Source of the DNA: Amazonocrinis nigriterrae CENA67
GTDB lineage: Bacteria; Cyanobacteriota; Cyanobacteriia; Cyanobacteriales; Nostocaceae
Length of the DNA: 64,000 nt
Assembly: GCF_016056305.1 (NCBI RefSeq)
Contig: NZ_JAECZC010000017.1
Coordinates: 1,865-65,864, forward strand
Reading direction: 5' to 3'
Part shown: positions 24,753 through 33,697 of the stretch, piece by piece
Position numbering within the stretch: position 1 is the stretch's first letter
Layout: each line of letters opens with the position of its first letter
Made by a program: the position numbers and the translations under genes
Notes under the pieces: generated by a model
Told to the model about the DNA's origin: nothing
The model's input: only the letters and a program-made list of their open reading frames with translations
The model's database searches: none

Positions 24753-26009
24753 ATGGCAGCTCGAATCAAAATGACCTCAATACTTCCTCGAAATCTCAGC
24801 GTTGTCATCCGTCCAATCCAATACCGGGATTTGGATGGAATTGAGCGAATAACTCAAGAGTCATCAAATGACCCCTCATCTAAAGGGGCTAGCTTCGACA
24901 TACGCCAGATGCAAGGGCTGCGCCGCTGGTATGGGTTGCTCAAATGTTTGAGTTGGTTTCCTAACCCATTACAGTATCAGTTCTGTGCCTATGTAGCAGA
25001 GCAAGGGCGTATGCTTCTAGGAATGATTCAAGTGTCGCCGTTTAACCGTACACGCAGTACTTGGCGGGTTGACCAGGTAATGCTGGATCGTGCTGCTGAC
25101 AAGCAAGGAATTGGCTCACAACTTTTACGCCATTGCTTTGAGTCGATTTTAGAAGCTCGCACTTGGTTATTAGAAGTCAATGTCAATGATAAAGAGGCGC
25201 TGGCGCTTTATCGCCAAAATGGATTTCAGCGTCTAGCTGAAATGACCTACTGGGAAATTGAACCGCAATTGCTGACGGAATTAGCCCAAGCCGAGCCAGA
25301 TTTGCCCAATTTGTTACCAGTGAGTAATGCCGATGCTCAGTTGCTTTATCAACTAGATACAGCATCAATGCCCCCTTTGGTGCGTCAAGTGTTCGATCGC
25401 AACACCCGCGACTTCAAAACTAGTTTGTTCGGTGCTTTATGTGATGCCGTCAAACAATGGGTAACTAAAATAGAAGTGGTGAGTGGGTATGTGTTTGAAC
25501 CCCAACGCAAAGCGGCTATAGGCTACTTTCAGATACAACTTGACCGCAAAGGTGAATCTCCTCATGTGGCAACTTTGACGGTTCACCCTGCTTATACCTG
25601 GCTGTATCCAGAGTTACTTTCTCAACTAGCTCGCATTGCTCAAGATTTTCCCCAGCAAGGTTTACAGTTGGCTTCGTCAGACTACCAAGCAGAACGAGAA
25701 GAATACTTAGAACGCATCGGGGCAAAGCGCATAGAACATACATTGATCATGTCTCGCTCAGTTTGGCACAAGCTGCGGGAGTCTAAATTTGTCTCTTTAG
25801 AAGGAATTCAGTGGACTGAGGTGCTACAAGGTCTACAACCGGCACGTAAACCGATACCGGGTGGGATGTCATGGGGACAACAAAGGCAACTACCAGCCTC
25901 AGATAGACCTGTGCCAAGTAAATCAGAATCTGTGAGCTTTGCATGTAACAACTGTACCAACGAGGTTTCTTGCCAGTCTGAGTCATCAGATGTCAAGCAG
26001 GAGAATTAA
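24753..26009 (+). CDS. GNAT-family N-acetyltransferase with extra C-terminal domain
   Basis: A 418-residue protein. Residues about 14-170 form a GNAT domain: VVIRPIQYRDLDGIERIT at the start, DQVMLDRAADKQGIGSQLLRHCFE as the acetyl-CoA-binding motif A, and LEVNVNDKEALALYRQNGFQRLAEMTYWEI as motif B. Residues about 190-350 look like a second, degenerate GNAT-like module (VATLTVHPAYTWLYPELLSQLARIAQ). The tail (350-418) is polar and probably disordered. Substrate unknown. ruvX starts two bases after the stop codon, indicating an operon. Confidence 0.83.
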   Translation: MAARIKMTSILPRNLSVVIRPIQYRDLDGIERITQESSNDPSSKGASFDIRQMQGLRRWYGLLKCLSWFPNPLQYQFCAYVAEQGRMLLGMIQVSPFNRTRSTWRVDQVMLDRAADKQGIGSQLLRHCFESILEARTWLLEVNVNDKEALALYRQNGFQRLAEMTYWEIEPQLLTELAQAEPDLPNLLPVSNADAQLLYQLDTASMPPLVRQVFDRNTRDFKTSLFGALCDAVKQWVTKIEVVSGYVFEPQRKAAIGYFQIQLDRKGESPHVATLTVHPAYTWLYPELLSQLARIAQDFPQQGLQLASSDYQAEREEYLERIGAKRIEHTLIMSRSVWHKLRESKFVSLEGIQWTEVLQGLQPARKPIPGGMSWGQQRQLPASDRPVPSKSESVSFACNNCTNEVSCQSESSDVKQEN

Positions 26010-26010
26010 T

Positions 26011-26487
26011 GTGACGCCCCAAGAGCAACCAAAACCGTTTATTTCCGCATTGGGGTTAGATGTCGGGCGCAAGCGTGTTGGTGTGGCTGGATGCGATCGC
26101 ACTGGTTTGATTGCCACAGGTATTACCACAGTCGAGCGCACAACTTTTGAAAAAGATGTTGAGCAAATACGACAAATCGTTAATCAGCGTGAAGTGCAAG
26201 TTTTGGTAGTCGGTTTGCCTTATTCAATGGATGGTTCTTTAGGCTTTCAAGCGCGTCATGTGCAGAAATTTACCACTAGACTTGCTAAAGCTCTCAAACT
26301 CCCTGTGGAATATGTAGATGAGCGGTTAACATCATTTCAAGCAGAACAACTGCTAATAGCTGAAAATCGCTCTCCATCACGCAATAAAGGCTTGATTGAC
26401 CGCAAGGCAGCATCTTTAATATTACAACAATGGCTCGATACAAGACGAGCCAGTTTTCCAAGCACCGTAGTAGCCGTAGAGTATTGA
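26011..26487 (+). CDS. ruvX: Holliday-junction resolvase-like protein RuvX (YqgF)
   Basis: 158 residues of the YqgF/RuvX family, an RNase H-fold nuclease linked to Holliday-junction resolution or pre-16S rRNA 5' processing. Family motifs are GLDVGRKRVGVAGCD (catalytic Asp at the first strand), VLVVGLPYSMDGS, EYVDERLTSFQAEQLL and DRKAASLILQQWL. The frame is open 24 codons upstream within the GNAT gene, but GTG 26011 has CAGGAG seven bases before it and starts right after the GNAT TAA (26007-26009), so I choose it. DUF3727 follows in the same direction. Confidence 0.9.
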   Translation: MTPQEQPKPFISALGLDVGRKRVGVAGCDRTGLIATGITTVERTTFEKDVEQIRQIVNQREVQVLVVGLPYSMDGSLGFQARHVQKFTTRLAKALKLPVEYVDERLTSFQAEQLLIAENRSPSRNKGLIDRKAASLILQQWLDTRRASFPSTVVAVEY

Positions 26488-26627
26488 TACGTTTTAACAT
26501 GATATTCTGAAAGCTATTACCCAGTAGTTGTATTTTCGTCTGAAACTATTTGCTTGACATTATTTGTCATTAAACAGTGAAGCGATTTTCACATCTGCTG
26601 GTACTTATAAAGTTTGATAATTCCCTT

Positions 26628-27200
26628 ATGTTTTCCTCCCCATTTCCCGAAGAAAATGATCACGCTCAAACAAGTACTATCACCTTGAGCGATGAAACAG
26701 GGCGAACTCTCGAATGTTATATCGAGCGATCGCTCTCAGTTGATGAACAAGAATTCGTTTTACTGCTTCCTGTAGACTCACCCATAGAAATTTTTGCTTG
26801 GCAAGGTGAAGACGAGGAAGAAGAGGCAATTCTAGTAGACGATGATGCCGTCATTGAGCGAATTTTTAGTACTGCTCAAGCTGTCTTAGCTGAGCAAAAT
26901 CTGATATTAAAACACACTGCCTATGCTTTGACAGTAGAGGGTGAATTACCGCCTGCTGAAGAATCAGAACTTTTCACCTTAGAAATCGAAGACGAAGAGG
27001 CAGATTTAGAGCCAGAGCAATTACAGCTACTTACTAGCTTCTATTTTGAAGACCAAGAGTATGCCATTTATACTCCTCTAGATCCACTGCTGTTTTTTGC
27101 ACGCATCTCAAAAACAGGTCAACCTGTATTATTGTCTCCAGAAGAGTTTCGTGAAGTACAACCACTCTTAGAAGAACACCTTTTTAATGAAGTGGAATAA
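26628..27200 (+). CDS. DUF3727 family protein
   Basis: 190 residues from ATG 26628 (MFSSPFPEENDH); the upstream GTG 26577 would add 17 residues. It is very acidic and has two similar halves, TITLSDETGRTLECYIERSLSVDEQEFVLLLPVDSPIEIF and a later YFEDQEYAIYTPLDPLLFFARI, matching the DUF1292-like plus DUF3727 pattern of cyanobacteria and plastids. No catalytic residues are apparent and no function is assigned. Its place after ruvX is common in cyanobacteria. Confidence 0.8.
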   Translation: MFSSPFPEENDHAQTSTITLSDETGRTLECYIERSLSVDEQEFVLLLPVDSPIEIFAWQGEDEEEEAILVDDDAVIERIFSTAQAVLAEQNLILKHTAYALTVEGELPPAEESELFTLEIEDEEADLEPEQLQLLTSFYFEDQEYAIYTPLDPLLFFARISKTGQPVLLSPEEFREVQPLLEEHLFNEVE

Positions 27201-27637
27201 GCTTAAAAATTAAAAATTAAAAATTAAATTTTTTTTTAATTGAGAATTTTTAATTATATTTGAATAAGCTTTGGGCATCTGTCAAACAGATGCTCAGCCA
27301 CTAGTGTAGCCAAGTAGAAGAAAAGCTTTTATACCAATTCTCTAGAATGAGGCAACACATTCAAACCCCGAAAGCCATGCCATATTTGAGTACAGACGAT
27401 TCGGCGAATCGTCTCTACAATTACGAATTACGAATTACGAATTGGTATTACACTGAGCTTTTAGCCTTTTTTAACTAGATGGTAATTTTTGCAGTACTGC
27501 ACTAAGGGTTGCTTACACTAAATTGTGGTTAGACATAGCACTATTTCTGCCCCTTTGCTCCCCTGCACCCCTGCACCCCTGCTCTTATTCAGGATTGCCT
27601 TACCTACCCTTCAGTTGTTTACGATTGACCTTTGACT
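27201..27637. other. Intergenic, 437 bp, repeat-rich
   Basis: Contains AATTAAAA repeats (27204-27250), a 118-bp inverted-ended repeat (27331-27448), and short CCCCTGCA repeats (about 27550-27580). No gene is seen. Confidence 0.6.
27331..27448. repeat. 118-bp MITE-like repeat with 10-bp perfect ends
   Basis: ATACCAATTC (27331-27340) and GAATTGGTAT (27439-27448) are exact inverted ends. Inside are a perfect hairpin (AGACGATTCG GCG's partner AATCGTCT, 27394-27414) and four ATTACGA heptamers. A related end (AGAATTGGTAT) is at about 16845-16855. Confidence 0.6.
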
Positions 27638-28177
27638 ATGACCTGGAACAAGTTCTTACAGCCTGACTTGATTTTAGAAGGTTCCGTGTTGACCCTGACA
27701 CCAGACATTATTCAACAATACGGGCTGAAGGGGCTGGTATTGGATGTAGATGAAACTTTAGTACCGATGAGAGTAGGGGTAGCTTCGCCAGAATTACAAC
27801 AGTGGGTAGAGCAAATCCGCAGTTGTACAGCGTTGTGTTTGGTGAGTAATAACCTGAGTGAAGCACGTATTGGTGGCATTGCCCGCTCTCTGAATTTGCC
27901 ATACTTCCTCGGTGCGGCCAAGCCTTCACGACGCAAAATTAGAGCCGCACTCAAAGCTATGGATCTGCCAGTACAGCAAGTAGGGATGGTAGGCGATCGC
28001 TTGTTTACCGATGTCCTAGCAGGTAATCGCTTAGGTATGTTTACTATTTTGGTTGAACCAATCGTCCATCCTGATGTAGCTTTACGCTCTCATCCCATAC
28101 GTAACTTTGAAGTTTGGATTTCTGAAATCTTGGGAGCCTCGATTACTCCCGAACATAAGAAAATTCATAAACATTGA
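27638..28177 (+). CDS. YqeG-type HAD phosphatase (class IIIA)
   Basis: A 179-residue HAD-superfamily phosphatase of the YqeG/GEP4 type. Motif I is LVLDVDETLVPM (nucleophile Asp about residue 37), motif II is CLVSNNLSE, and motif III/IV is VGMVGDRLFTDVLAGNRLGMFTILVEPI, with a Lys before it (AAKPSRRK). Eukaryotic GEP4 and plastid homologues dephosphorylate phosphatidylglycerol phosphate, so a role in phosphatidylglycerol synthesis is plausible for this photosynthetic cell, but is inference. The ATG at 27638 is chosen over an upstream TTG at 27632. Confidence 0.85.
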   Translation: MTWNKFLQPDLILEGSVLTLTPDIIQQYGLKGLVLDVDETLVPMRVGVASPELQQWVEQIRSCTALCLVSNNLSEARIGGIARSLNLPYFLGAAKPSRRKIRAALKAMDLPVQQVGMVGDRLFTDVLAGNRLGMFTILVEPIVHPDVALRSHPIRNFEVWISEILGASITPEHKKIHKH

Positions 28178-28578
28178 CAAATCGTCAGGAAACTAAATCT
28201 AAAAAAATAATTAAGAAAACTTAACAGTATTGAAAAATCGGAGATTATAAATATTAATAACATGGGGTCAGCCAAAAAAGACCCTAGTCGATACTAAATA
28301 AATATAAGCCCGTAAAGCGTCAGTCTTCACCTATAGAAGCGCTGGCGCTTTACAATTTTTTTAGTTAGTTGTTAGTTGTCAGTTGTTATTAGCTACTGAC
28401 CACTGACCACTGACTACTCAATAGGGTTCGGATAAGCATTTTAAACTCACAATAGGGTTTGAGGAAAAGGTTACTGGGCTTGGGTTAAAGGTTTTTCTTC
28501 CCCTTTTCCCTTTCCCCTTTCCCCTTTAACCGAACCGTATTGACTGACCACTGACCACTGACCACTGACCACTGACCA
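28178..28578. other. Intergenic, 401 bp, repeat-rich
   Basis: Holds an inverted repeat (GTAAAGCGTCAG ... CTGGCGCTTTAC, about 28313-28352), TTAGTTG/TGTCAGT heptamers, a TTTCCCC tract (28497-28526) and CTGACCA heptamers that run into the proB start. No gene is seen. Confidence 0.6.
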
Positions 28579-28583
28579 ATGAC
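28540..28583 (+). repeat. ACTGACC heptamer array overlapping the proB start
   Basis: About six units of TGACCAC/TGACCAA run to 28583. The ATG of proB (28579-28581) lies inside the last unit (CCAATGACC). No Shine-Dalgarno can be seen between the array and the start. Confidence 0.75.
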
Positions 28584-29688
28584 CAAAACAATTGTCGTCA
28601 AAATTGGCACTTCTAGCCTCACTCAACCAGGAACTGGACAACTGGCACTTTCAACTATTGCCACCTTGGCGGAAACGCTTTGTTATTTGAGACAGCAAGG
28701 TCATCGGGTGATTTTAGTATCTTCTGGTGCTGTGGGTGTGGGTTGTGCGCGGTTAGGCTTAACCGAACGTCCCAAAGCGATCGCTCTCAAACAGGCTGTA
28801 GCAGCAGTGGGTCAAGGTCGGCTAATGCGCGTATATGACGATTTGTTTACAACTTTACAACAGCCAATTGCCCAAGTTTTACTGACTCGCAGCGATTTAG
28901 TACAGCGCAGCCGTTATCTCAACGTCTACAACACCTTTGGCGAACTGCTGGGACTAGGAGTGATTCCCGTAGTGAATGAGAATGATACAGTAGCAGTCGA
29001 TGAACTGAAATTTGGCGATAATGACACCCTCTCAGCATTAGTTGCTAGTTTAGTCCAAGCAGATTGGCTATTTTTGCTCACCGATGTAGACAGGCTTTAC
29101 TCAGCCGATCCGCGTTCTGTACCCGATGCCCAACCCATAGCCTTGGTGAGTAACATGAAAGAATTAGCAGAATTAGGCATACAAACAGGTACTCAAGGTT
29201 CGCAATGGGGTACTGGCGGGATGGTGACAAAAATTTCCGCAGCCAGAATTGCGATCGCAGCTGGAGTACGTACCGTAATTACCGAAGGGCGATTTCCCCG
29301 CAATATCGAAAAAATTTTACAAGGGGAACCACTGGGGACTCACTTTCAGCCACAACCCGAACCAACTTCTGCCCGTAAACGTTGGATAGCTTACGGACTA
29401 TTGCCTGCTGGAAAATTATATTTAGATGCAGGTGCGATCGCTGCGATCGCCCAAGCAGGAAAATCATTATTAGCAGCGGGAATTAAAGCTGTAGAAGGAG
29501 AGTTTGAGACTCAAGAAGCGGTGCAATTATGCGACAGTAGCGGCAACGAAATTGCTAGAGGACTTGTGAACTATAGCAGCGATGAACTACAAAAGATTCG
29601 TGGTTGCCATTCTAGAGAAATTCCTACGATTTTGGGCTATGTAGGTGCAGAAACTGTGGTTCACCGAGATAATTTAGTTCTCACTTAA
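28579..29688 (+). CDS. proB: Glutamate 5-kinase (ProB) with PUA domain
   Basis: A 369-residue glutamate 5-kinase, the first step of proline synthesis: glutamate plus ATP to gamma-glutamyl phosphate. The amino-acid-kinase domain (1-260) has [58 protein letters not shown] and [19 protein letters not shown]. The C-terminal PUA domain (about 280-360) has [24 protein letters not shown]. The length is normal. proA is not next to it. A strong terminator follows. Confidence 0.95.
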   Translation: MTKTIVVKIGTSSLTQPGTGQLALSTIATLAETLCYLRQQGHRVILVSSGAVGVGCARLGLTERPKAIALKQAVAAVGQGRLMRVYDDLFTTLQQPIAQVLLTRSDLVQRSRYLNVYNTFGELLGLGVIPVVNENDTVAVDELKFGDNDTLSALVASLVQADWLFLLTDVDRLYSADPRSVPDAQPIALVSNMKELAELGIQTGTQGSQWGTGGMVTKISAARIAIAAGVRTVITEGRFPRNIEKILQGEPLGTHFQPQPEPTSARKRWIAYGLLPAGKLYLDAGAIAAIAQAGKSLLAAGIKAVEGEFETQEAVQLCDSSGNEIARGLVNYSSDELQKIRGCHSREIPTILGYVGAETVVHRDNLVLT

Positions 29689-29705
29689 ACAAAATATTTA
29701 CAAGA

Positions 29706-29733
29706 AAAAACCCCTTTATCAATTGGGGTTTTT
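29706..29733 (+). terminator. Intrinsic terminator of proB
   Basis: AAAAACCCC and GGGGTTTTT form a 9-bp stem with a 10-base loop, 17 bases after the stop codon, ending in a T-run. Confidence 0.82.
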
Positions 29734-30370
29734 GCTACATTAGCCGCATATTTTTCACTGGAGGAATTCCTATTCATCAAGCTATATGATGATAGTTTTT
29801 GCCAAATAAGTAAAAGGTAGGAAAATCCCACCTTGTTGCAGAGCATATTGTTTAGCCCGAATTAACTATCACACACCAATTTGACAAAAGTATTGCGATT
29901 TGATGACGTTAGTATTAACATATAGCGCTTTTCAACAAGCGTGAAGTCAGCTACTCCCACCCGCTTTATTGGACACCCTCTTAGGGATTTCCAAGAAATA
30001 AATTATACATCTTGCGGCTTTGGACATCCTACCTGCCCTAAATATGAAAGACAGGTGGGGACACTCCGAAGTTTGCAAGGGCGGGGGAAACCCCCCTTTG
30101 GGTGACGCTCGCAAGCTCGCTAACGCCAGTCTCCTGCAAAGGGAAACCCTCCCGCAGTTCTCCATCCCACAAGAAAAGGCTATTTTTGAGGATGAAAGTC
30201 CCCTAGAGACTGAAAAATGAGAGATTGAAGCGATCGCTAGTGTTTCTTGTACGAAGTTTTTTCAATCTGTGCAAGATATCTATCTGGCCCACTTATAACA
30301 GTAAAGTAGAAAAACTGGTGATCAACGCTGATGCACTTAGAATACCTCAGAAAAGCAAAATACAAGAAAA
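29734..30370. other. Intergenic, 637 bp, with a repeat and gene debris
   Basis: After the proB terminator come 300 bp without features, then a repeat-like GC-rich stretch at about 30050-30170 (GGGCGGGGGAAACCCCCC, CTCGCAAGCTCGCTAACGCC). A decayed piece of the exporter gene lies at 30228-30287. A 66-codon ORF at 30020-30220 covers the repeat and is not credible as a gene. Confidence 0.55.
30228..30287 (+). pseudogene. Short decayed copy of part of the ABC exporter gene
   Basis: 30240-30287 reads GTGTTTCTTGTACGAAGTTT then TTCAATCTGTGCAAGATATC, aligning with 33896-33944 of the exporter gene (GTGTTTCTTGTACGAGGTTT, CTTTCAATCTGTACAAGATA) at all but a few positions and with one base deleted. A GCGATCGCT lies just before both. 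The deletion shifts the frame, so nothing useful is encoded. Confidence 0.7.
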
Positions 30371-31432
30371 ATGGCTCAAAATTTTAATAGGAATTCTCAA
30401 TTTACCTCAGAAATCCCAACTCCACAAGGTCGCACAGCAAACCCCATTACTGAGTTCTATTCTATTTTTTCGGAAGCAGAAGTTTTAGGAATAATTAAAG
30501 CATTAGAAGTCAACAGAGAAATACCTCTAAAGTATTCTTACAAAGGTAGAGGTGCGACAATTTGGGATACTTTTTATTTAAAAAATATTATTCCTAAATG
30601 GTATCGGCCATCAAGCGTAGAAATTGACCTGTTAAAGCAGAATTTTACATATATTAATGGCAATCTTCAAGAATGTCAAAAATTAAATATTATAGATGTA
30701 GGTTCAGGCAACTCTTATCCAGTTAAAGAATTTATCAAAAACCTGATTCAAATGGAGAGACTGAATCAATATATTGCATTAGATATTAGTGAGGAATTAC
30801 TCAAAGTATCTCGAAAAAACTTTCAGAAATGGTTTCCATTCATCGAGTATAAGAGTTACACAATTGATATAGAAAATAGTTGTATTCCCCAATTTTTTAT
30901 AAAAAATCAAGCTAAACTTGAAACTCTTGATACTGCTAATTTATTTTTACACTTAGGTGTCACAATTGGAAACCATAAAAATAGAACCCAAGTCTTCAAG
31001 AATTTCAGAGACAGCATGGGGAAGAATGATTTTCTGGTTTTCACTAATGAGATTGGTTCTAACTCTCAATGGGATGGTATAGCCAGAGGTGGCTGTAAGT
31101 ATCATGCAGAACAAATTTATGAATGGATTAAAAGTCAGATTGGCATTAGCTCTGAAGATTGTGAACTGGTCAGGAAATATGATTTAGCAACAGATAGTAT
31201 AATTGCTAATATCAAACTTCATCATAGTTATACTCTCAACTTCAAATCTATGAAAATAGATAAGAGTATTCATCTCTCTAAAGGTGAAGAGATTACTATC
31301 TGGAGACATCATAAATTTGAACTACCAGAACTTTTGCAAGAAATAGAACAAGCAGGATTACAACTTGTTCACTATAGTACGAACAAATATTCATCACATA
31401 TCATGGTAATTTGTAAACTTGCCAGTAACTAG
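30371..31432 (+). CDS. EgtD-like SAM methyltransferase (histidine N-alpha-methyltransferase family)
   Basis: A 353-residue protein of the PF10017 (Methyltransf_33) family that includes EgtD, the histidine trimethylase of ergothioneine synthesis. The SAM site is LNIIDVGSGNSYPVKEFI (about 104-121), followed by YIALDISEELLKVS and the family's LFLHLGVTIGNHKNR. EgtD's usual partner EgtB is not nearby, so the substrate cannot be taken as histidine. Some family members serve other pathways. Upstream is only gene debris, and downstream the next gene points towards it. Confidence 0.8.
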   Translation: MAQNFNRNSQFTSEIPTPQGRTANPITEFYSIFSEAEVLGIIKALEVNREIPLKYSYKGRGATIWDTFYLKNIIPKWYRPSSVEIDLLKQNFTYINGNLQECQKLNIIDVGSGNSYPVKEFIKNLIQMERLNQYIALDISEELLKVSRKNFQKWFPFIEYKSYTIDIENSCIPQFFIKNQAKLETLDTANLFLHLGVTIGNHKNRTQVFKNFRDSMGKNDFLVFTNEIGSNSQWDGIARGGCKYHAEQIYEWIKSQIGISSEDCELVRKYDLATDSIIANIKLHHSYTLNFKSMKIDKSIHLSKGEEITIWRHHKFELPELLQEIEQAGLQLVHYSTNKYSSHIMVICKLASN

Positions 31433-31587
31433 CCTGAGTTATATGCGGAGTTGGGCTTAATTCACTTTAGGAAAATTTATGAATTCTACTGTTTCGACTT
31501 TCCAAACATCCTCTTAATAGACTAAGTAAAAAATGAAAGTTGGGGCGATCGCTTATTTTGAGATTATATCAGCCCCTTAACTCATCT

Positions 31588-32328
31588 TTACAAACCAACC
31601 CAACGAAAATCAAATGTATTTGTAGAAGTTTGTTCTATCTTAAATCCTTTTGGTGCAGTTTCAGGGTTAGTGCTATATTCTGCTTTATCTTCTTTTGCAT
31701 TCCATTGGAAGTACACAGAACCAGTGGACACCAATTCACCTTCTTTGTTACGTAAATTCACAGCAGTTACTTTTGGTTCACCGTCTGCGTTGGTTGGTAG
31801 AATGCCAATAATACGATAATCATTCTTTCCGTCATCTGTACTATCTTCAATAGGCTTGTTTGATGGTATACCAAAAGGTTGAATGTACAAAGTTAGAGGT
31901 ATCTTGGAATTAGTGTTATCAACTAAACGAAATGTTAATATTGTATCGGTACTATTAGTTACTTGAAAACTTGACAGGCTTTCTATATTACTAATATCAG
32001 GCTTACTTTCTTCCCACTCATCCGTAATTCCAGTATTATCGCAGTGTTGCCAAGCTACAACTTTGGCCTGTGAGCCGAGTTCAAATGACAAATATTTATC
32101 ATTGATACTGTCATTGTCATCGCTACAATCAGCCTGGTATGAGTCCCCTATTTTATAGGTAGTTGCTGTACCCTCATAACTACTCTTTGTGTAAAAAATT
32201 GCTTCACTAGGTTCAGCAGAGTAGGATGCTGTGCTAAAGCAGATGACAAGCATAGCAGCAAGAAGCAAGACATATCTGAATTGACGGATCAATCGTACTG
32301 TTGTTTTGAGCATGGTCGCAATTCTCAT
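31588..32328 (-). CDS. Secreted protein with a beta/gamma-crystallin-like domain
   Basis: 246 residues. Residues about 15-37 are a signal peptide (RYVLLLAAMLVICFSTASYSAEP). Residues about 42-100 (AIFYTKSSYEGTATTYKIGDSY, then NDSINDKYLSFELGSQAKVVAW) show the Y..xSYxG and NDxxSS-like patterns of a beta/gamma-crystallin, often a Ca2+-binding fold. Residues about 110-246 are a second, beta-rich region I do not recognise. Two cysteines (CSDD, HCDN) could form a disulfide. It is probably exported to the periplasm or outside. Its role is unknown. Confidence 0.6.
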   Translation of the reverse strand: MRIATMLKTTVRLIRQFRYVLLLAAMLVICFSTASYSAEPSEAIFYTKSSYEGTATTYKIGDSYQADCSDDNDSINDKYLSFELGSQAKVVAWQHCDNTGITDEWEESKPDISNIESLSSFQVTNSTDTILTFRLVDNTNSKIPLTLYIQPFGIPSNKPIEDSTDDGKNDYRIIGILPTNADGEPKVTAVNLRNKEGELVSTGSVYFQWNAKEDKAEYSTNPETAPKGFKIEQTSTNTFDFRWVGL

Positions 32329-32381
32329 GAGGTTGATATTAACTACTTTTCAAGTATCAATGAAAAGTTACTAAATAGGCT

Positions 32382-32526
32382 AAGAACCCCTCTCCAAACC
32401 TCTCCCCGAAACGGAGAGAGGCTTTGAAACCCCCATTCCCTCGTAGGGAACTCGGGGCCCCCATGAAATTCGGGCTAAACCCGAATTTCATGGGGATTAG
32501 GGTCAGGGGGGCTTGGGGGGTTAGGT
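32382..32526. repeat. Dispersed repeat, degenerate copy with a perfect 16-bp hairpin
   Basis: CGGAGAGAGGCTTTGAAACCC is shared with the copy at 10470-10656 (first 20 bases quoted in part). A perfect hairpin is nested within: CCCCATGAAATTCGGG (32459-32474), loop CTAAA, then its exact complement (32480-32495). Confidence 0.65.
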
Positions 32527-32532
32527 TTTTAA

Positions 32533-32817
32533 GATTTTGATGTTAGCAATGATACTTTTCAAACAACCTCTAATGCGGCTAATCTCGCCTTCTTTATGGT
32601 TAATTTATTTCATCATCTTCTCGCTGATTTCCGTAAACATAATCCTGGTTTCGGCATTATTGACCTGAAAGCTTATTACCGTGGTTTCTGATATGGTCGT
32701 GAAATATTAAAAATACTTCCTCAAAAGCCTGAGCCTATTTTATTAGCCCAAATTTTTGCCAAGCTCACTTCTTGGGGACGTATTAATCCCCTTTCCACAG
32801 ACGTTGAACCCTCGTAA
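32533..32817 (+). pseudogene. Unidentified coding remnant with an in-frame TGA
   Basis: From just after a TAA at 32530-32532 the frame reads as a convincing protein segment (NLAFFMVNLFHHLLADFRKHNPGFG, split by me for brevity; then IIDLKAYYRGF), meets TGA at 32689-32691 where a Trp would fit, and goes on as YGREILKILPQKPEPILLAQ to TAA at 32815-32817. There is no start codon. I do not recognise the family. It is probably the C-terminal part of a lost gene. Confidence 0.55.
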
Positions 32818-32851
32818 ATTGGCTAAGGTATTGATATTAAGAGGCTATAAA

Positions 32852-33358
32852 ATGATAAGTAACACGATTGAAAAATATCTAAAATTATTTAAGGATTCTC
32901 CAAGCTCCAATGAATTATCAAAACTTTTAAAGGAGATGAACAAAGAATTTAAGACATCGCCTCCTTCAGTTAGCGAAGTGATTCAGGAGTTGGAAAAATA
33001 TGCTTCAAATCCAGATTATCCTGGGGCTTCGTTTGTCATGATGGCAGCATGGAGTAACCTATCAAAGGATTACACACCTATACTTTGTCAAATCCTCAAT
33101 GATGAGAGTAATAATGGTCTTCATGAATCAGTTATTGAACTTTTGGATGTATTACGCGATGAAAGAGCAATTCCTACATTATCCAAGGCATTGACATACC
33201 GATGGTCTTATGATGAATGGCTCAATGTGCCAAGAAAGTCTCTCCTAGCATTAGCAGAAATCGAAACTCCTGAAGCGAAGATGATTATAGAGTCGGCAGC
33301 TCAATCCCCTGAAGAACTAATTAGTGAAGATGCAAATCTGATATTAGACAATTGGTAA
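32852..33358 (+). CDS. HEAT-repeat-like protein, possible immunity-type protein
   Basis: 168 residues from ATG 32852 (MISNTIEKYL). The frame is open to 32756, but that part overlaps the preceding remnant. It is all-helical, with HEAT-like units (YTPILCQILNDESNNGLHESVIELLDVLRDERAIPTLSKAL and SLLALAEIETPEAKMIIESAA). The composition is acidic and there is no membrane segment. HEAT-like proteins of this size are often immunity or scaffold proteins, but no toxin gene is recognisable next to it, so this is only a possibility. Confidence 0.65.
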   Translation: MISNTIEKYLKLFKDSPSSNELSKLLKEMNKEFKTSPPSVSEVIQELEKYASNPDYPGASFVMMAAWSNLSKDYTPILCQILNDESNNGLHESVIELLDVLRDERAIPTLSKALTYRWSYDEWLNVPRKSLLALAEIETPEAKMIIESAAQSPEELISEDANLILDNW

Positions 33359-33697
33359 ATTGATTAATCCACCAAGCATAAAATGCAAACAATACCTCCA
33401 TACAAACAGCCATTCAACCAAAAATAACTATAAAATCTTGGTTAGTAGTCTCTTCAAATCAGACAAATCACCTATTTGCTTCAATCCTCTTGTGGTGTAG
33501 TTATCCTGTGGAGTCAGCTTTCGCCATAAGTCCTCATTTCACCCTGGCAGTGTGAGGCTAGACTATTGATGTAAAAATGCCGATAAAAGACAGATTCTAA
33601 ACACGTGCCTTTGTTCAATATTTGAAAAATGCTGTGAGAAACTACGCAAAAGCTGATAGCGTCAAACAAAGGAAAATATTTTTGTGGAATTGACAGC
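33359..33697. other. Intergenic, 339 bp, upstream of the ABC exporter
   Basis: AT-rich with no ORF or strong repeat that I can support. It presumably holds the exporter promoter. Confidence 0.4.

Noticed and set aside
30020-30220. 66-codon ORF between proB and the EgtD-like gene
   Set aside because: It covers a GC-rich repeat-like stretch and has no start signal.
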